DNA of 64,000 nt from Prevotella sp. khp7 (GTDB lineage: Bacteria > Bacteroidota > Bacteroidia > Bacteroidales > Bacteroidaceae), in contig NZ_FOIV01000001.1 of assembly GCF_900109055.1 (NCBI RefSeq), positions 1 through 64,000 on the forward strand, in the 5' to 3' direction. Below the pieces are notes generated by a model, which saw only the letters and a list, made by a program, of their open reading frames with translations, was not told the DNA's origin and did no database searches. Every line of letters starts with the position of its first letter. Within the stretch, counting starts at the first letter, position 1. The position numbers and the translations under genes are program-made. This document shows, piece by piece, positions 62,191 through 64,000 of the stretch.

Positions 62191-63348
62191 TTAATCCTCC
62201 TCGCCCGTTTCTGCCTTTTTCATCTCGGAGAGGATATAGTAGGCGCCGCTGAGGGCAAACTGAGTGCCGGACTGGGGCGTGTGTGCGGGCTGGATCTCCA
62301 CGAAGCCCTTTTCCTCGCGAATGCGGGTCACCTCGACAGGATGGAACGTCCATTGACCGGTGGCGTGGGTTGCGGTGAAGGCGTAGGTCTTGCCGGCATA
62401 GTCCACCACGCCCTCGGTGCTGAGTGCAGATGCTTGTTGGGTGTCGGTGGCTATCTTGCCGCAGAGGTAGAGCCCCTCGGCAAACTCGTGGTCGGGCCCC
62501 TCGATGGTGGCACGCACATGGGTGGCCTTGGGGTTGTTGTCGAAGATGCGGCCGATGGAGGTAATCTTACCCGTAAACTTGTCGCCGCACGATGACTTCA
62601 GTTCGAAGTTCACTGCCTGTCCCACACGGATGCGAGGCAGGTCCTTCTCGAATACCAGCAGGTCGGCATAGATGTCGTTGAAGTTGACGATGTGGAACAC
62701 CTCCTGCTGACTGTCCACATACTGTCCCGTCTGGGCGCTGATCAGCTCCACGATGCCGCTGATAGGTGCGCGCAGGGCGATGGCGGTCACCGTCTTTCCC
62801 TCTGCCACGCTCTCAGGACTGATGCCCATCATGCGCAGCTGGGCGGCGGTGGTGCGCAGCTGTCCCTGTAACTGGCGATACTCCGACGTCACCTGCTGAT
62901 ACTCCCGACCCGAGCCCACATGCTCGTTGTAGAGCTTCTTCTGTCGTTCGTACTCGGCGACGACATATATCAGTCGGTTGTGGGCATCCAGATAACGGCT
63001 CTGCACGTCGAGCATATCGGGGTGCGACAGCGTGGCCAGCACCTGCCCCTTGGCAACCTTCTGTCCTTCGTGCACCAGTATCTGTCGGATATTTCCGCCC
63101 ACCACGGGCGATACTGATGCCTGACTCTGTGGCGCTACGGCCAGTTTGCCGTTGGCCTCCACCTCGCCCGCAAACTCGTGCATGGGCAGCGGGCCGAACG
63201 CAATCTCCAGTTTTTTCACCTGTGCGTCGGTCAGGGTCACATCCGTTACCTCAACCTCTGCCTCTTCCGCTTCGTTCTCTGCTTCGTTCTTGCTGCCGCA
63301 CGCTGTCATCAGCAACAGCAGCGCTAATATCATCGTGTTCTGTCTCAT
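62191..63348 (-). CDS. Metal-type RND efflux adaptor (CusB/CzcB family)
   Basis: A 385-residue lipoprotein adaptor (lipobox MTA-C, then GSKNEAENEAEEAE, a very acidic linker). Lipoyl domain GGNIRQILVHEGQKVAKGQV, helical hairpin region DVQSRYLDAHNRLIYVVAEY, and beta-barrel with VFHIVNFNDIYADLLVFEKD, as in CusB/CzcB. The upstream gene on the same strand (63350 onward) encodes the outer-membrane partner. Markedly GC-rich compared with the first efflux operon. Heavy-metal or drug substrate cannot be decided. Confidence 0.9.
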   Translation of the reverse strand: MRQNTMILALLLLMTACGSKNEAENEAEEAEVEVTDVTLTDAQVKKLEIAFGPLPMHEFAGEVEANGKLAVAPQSQASVSPVVGGNIRQILVHEGQKVAKGQVLATLSHPDMLDVQSRYLDAHNRLIYVVAEYERQKKLYNEHVGSGREYQQVTSEYRQLQGQLRTTAAQLRMMGISPESVAEGKTVTAIALRAPISGIVELISAQTGQYVDSQQEVFHIVNFNDIYADLLVFEKDLPRIRVGQAVNFELKSSCGDKFTGKITSIGRIFDNNPKATHVRATIEGPDHEFAEGLYLCGKIATDTQQASALSTEGVVDYAGKTYAFTATHATGQWTFHPVEVTRIREEKGFVEIQPAHTPQSGTQFALSGAYYILSEMKKAETGEED

Positions 63349-63349
63349 A

Positions 63350-64000
63350 TCAATAATATATCATGTTCATTCTGTTAGTCATATATTCGCCGTAAACCGT
63401 CCAGTAGTCCAGCTGCACCTTGGCCGCCTCCTTCATGTTCTGGATGAAGTCTATATAGCCGATGGCACCCTCCTTGTACGATGCGATTGCCACGCGCTGC
63501 TGTTCGTCGGCTAGCGGCAGTTCCGTCTCGCGATAGTAGCGCAGTTGGTCGCTCCATTTCTCGTCGGTGGCAGTCAGGCGGCGCAGGTCGTTGTTCAGTT
63601 GCTGTTGGGTATGCTCCTGCCGGGCCATCTCTGCCTCGTGCTGCAACCGGCCCGACTTCGACTTGGCGCTGCGGGCCGCGCTGAACAGCGGCATACTCAC
63701 GCCCACCTCATAGGTCCAGTAGCCCGACTTGTCGCCAATCTTCTGTGTACCTCCCTGCACGTAGAGTTTCGGCAGCAATTCCGCTTTCTCGGCCTTCACC
63801 TGCGTCTCAGCGAGTCTCACCTTTTCTTGGGCGAGCACGAGCGATGGATGATTATCCATTACCCATTCTTCATTCTCAATCATCAGTTGATTCTCTGGCC
63901 GATAGTCGGCACCTTCGCCCAGCCAGCGGTTCAGGTCCTGCAGGGCGATGCGCTCGTCCAGTTGCGCCTCGCTCAGGGCCAGCTGCGTCTGTCGCGCCTG
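63350..64000 (-). CDS. TolC-family domain of an efflux system (partial, perhaps fused to a CzcA pump)
   Basis: The frame is open to the window edge (217 codons visible) and ends 1 base before the adaptor start. Content is the second half of an outer-membrane efflux protein: SLVLAQEKVRLAETQVKAEK, LLPKLYVQGGTQKIG, VSMPLFSAARSAK and the closing GAIGYIDFIQNMKEAAKVQL. In Bacteroidota such TolC domains are often fused to the C-terminus of CusA/CzcA pumps of ~1400 residues; the missing N-terminal part could be that pump or only the rest of TolC. GC-rich like its neighbour. Confidence 0.8.
   Translation of the reverse strand, partial: QARQTQLALSEAQLDERIALQDLNRWLGEGADYRPENQLMIENEEWVMDNHPSLVLAQEKVRLAETQVKAEKAELLPKLYVQGGTQKIGDKSGYWTYEVGVSMPLFSAARSAKSKSGRLQHEAEMARQEHTQQQLNNDLRRLTATDEKWSDQLRYYRETELPLADEQQRVAIASYKEGAIGYIDFIQNMKEAAKVQLDYWTVYGEYMTNRMNMIYY

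Overview
The window looks like a chromosome segment of a Bacteroidota bacterium, most likely Prevotella or a close relative. The reasons are TAnnTTTG promoter boxes with a TTTG/TTG element about 20 bases upstream, almost no Shine-Dalgarno sites, a SusC/SusD starch-type locus, a lone HU gene, a GGGtGRT-family protein and many surface lipoproteins. The genus is my inference from protein style; I ran no search.

Layout. 1-330: 3' end of a 23S rRNA gene, 5S rRNA and terminator, so this is the end of an rrn operon. 389-4042: late haem synthesis (hemN, protoporphyrinogen oxidase) and a secreted esterase. 4043-8890: an accessory island with repeat-rich non-coding DNA, a candidate small RNA on the minus strand, a 43-residue peptide gene in front of a GC-rich fimbrillin-like surface lipoprotein, an AT-rich 5'-truncated STAND NTPase remnant and tiny membrane proteins. 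8919-20330: a metallopeptidase, a GT3 glycogen synthase with an alpha-glucan phosphorylase, a minus-strand group (thiE-like, prs, DUF4369 lipoprotein), fabD overlapping a GH13 amylase, an AlaX-type tRNA editing protein and an AraC regulator. 20400-26170 (minus): a nuclease/phosphatase-fold membrane protein, a hybrid histidine kinase, a glycosyltransferase, RNase G, a tiny basic protein resembling mS38/bS22, and HU. 26349-41023: pyruvate kinase, a Dcp-type peptidase, an Fe-S scaffold-like protein paired with GGGtGRT protein, a histidine kinase, a Dabb protein, deoD, ettA, an L,D-transpeptidase, a two-domain esterase, a hydrolase and a PAP2 lipoprotein. 41106-50515: a compact Sus-like locus (susB-, susE-, susD- and susC-like genes on the minus strand, with a divergent SusR-like membrane regulator). 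50590-53166: an SGNH hydrolase, a methyltransferase and several gene fragments. 53177-56418: a GH2 beta-galactosidase with an AraC regulator. 56593-62165: a tripartite RND efflux operon. 62191-64000: a second, GC-rich metal-type efflux locus running off the window.

How the genes fit together. Alpha-glucan handling recurs: uptake and trimming by the Sus-like locus, cytosolic GH13, storage by GT3 synthase and recovery by phosphorylase, then pyruvate kinase. The most unusual items are the structured minus-strand RNA near 4.4 kb, the peptide/fimbrillin pair, the Fe-S scaffold/GGGtGRT pair joined by a textbook Shine-Dalgarno (rare in this phylum), a heptamer repeat inside a TolC signal peptide that could switch the gene on and off, and the gene graveyard at 51.4-53.2 kb.
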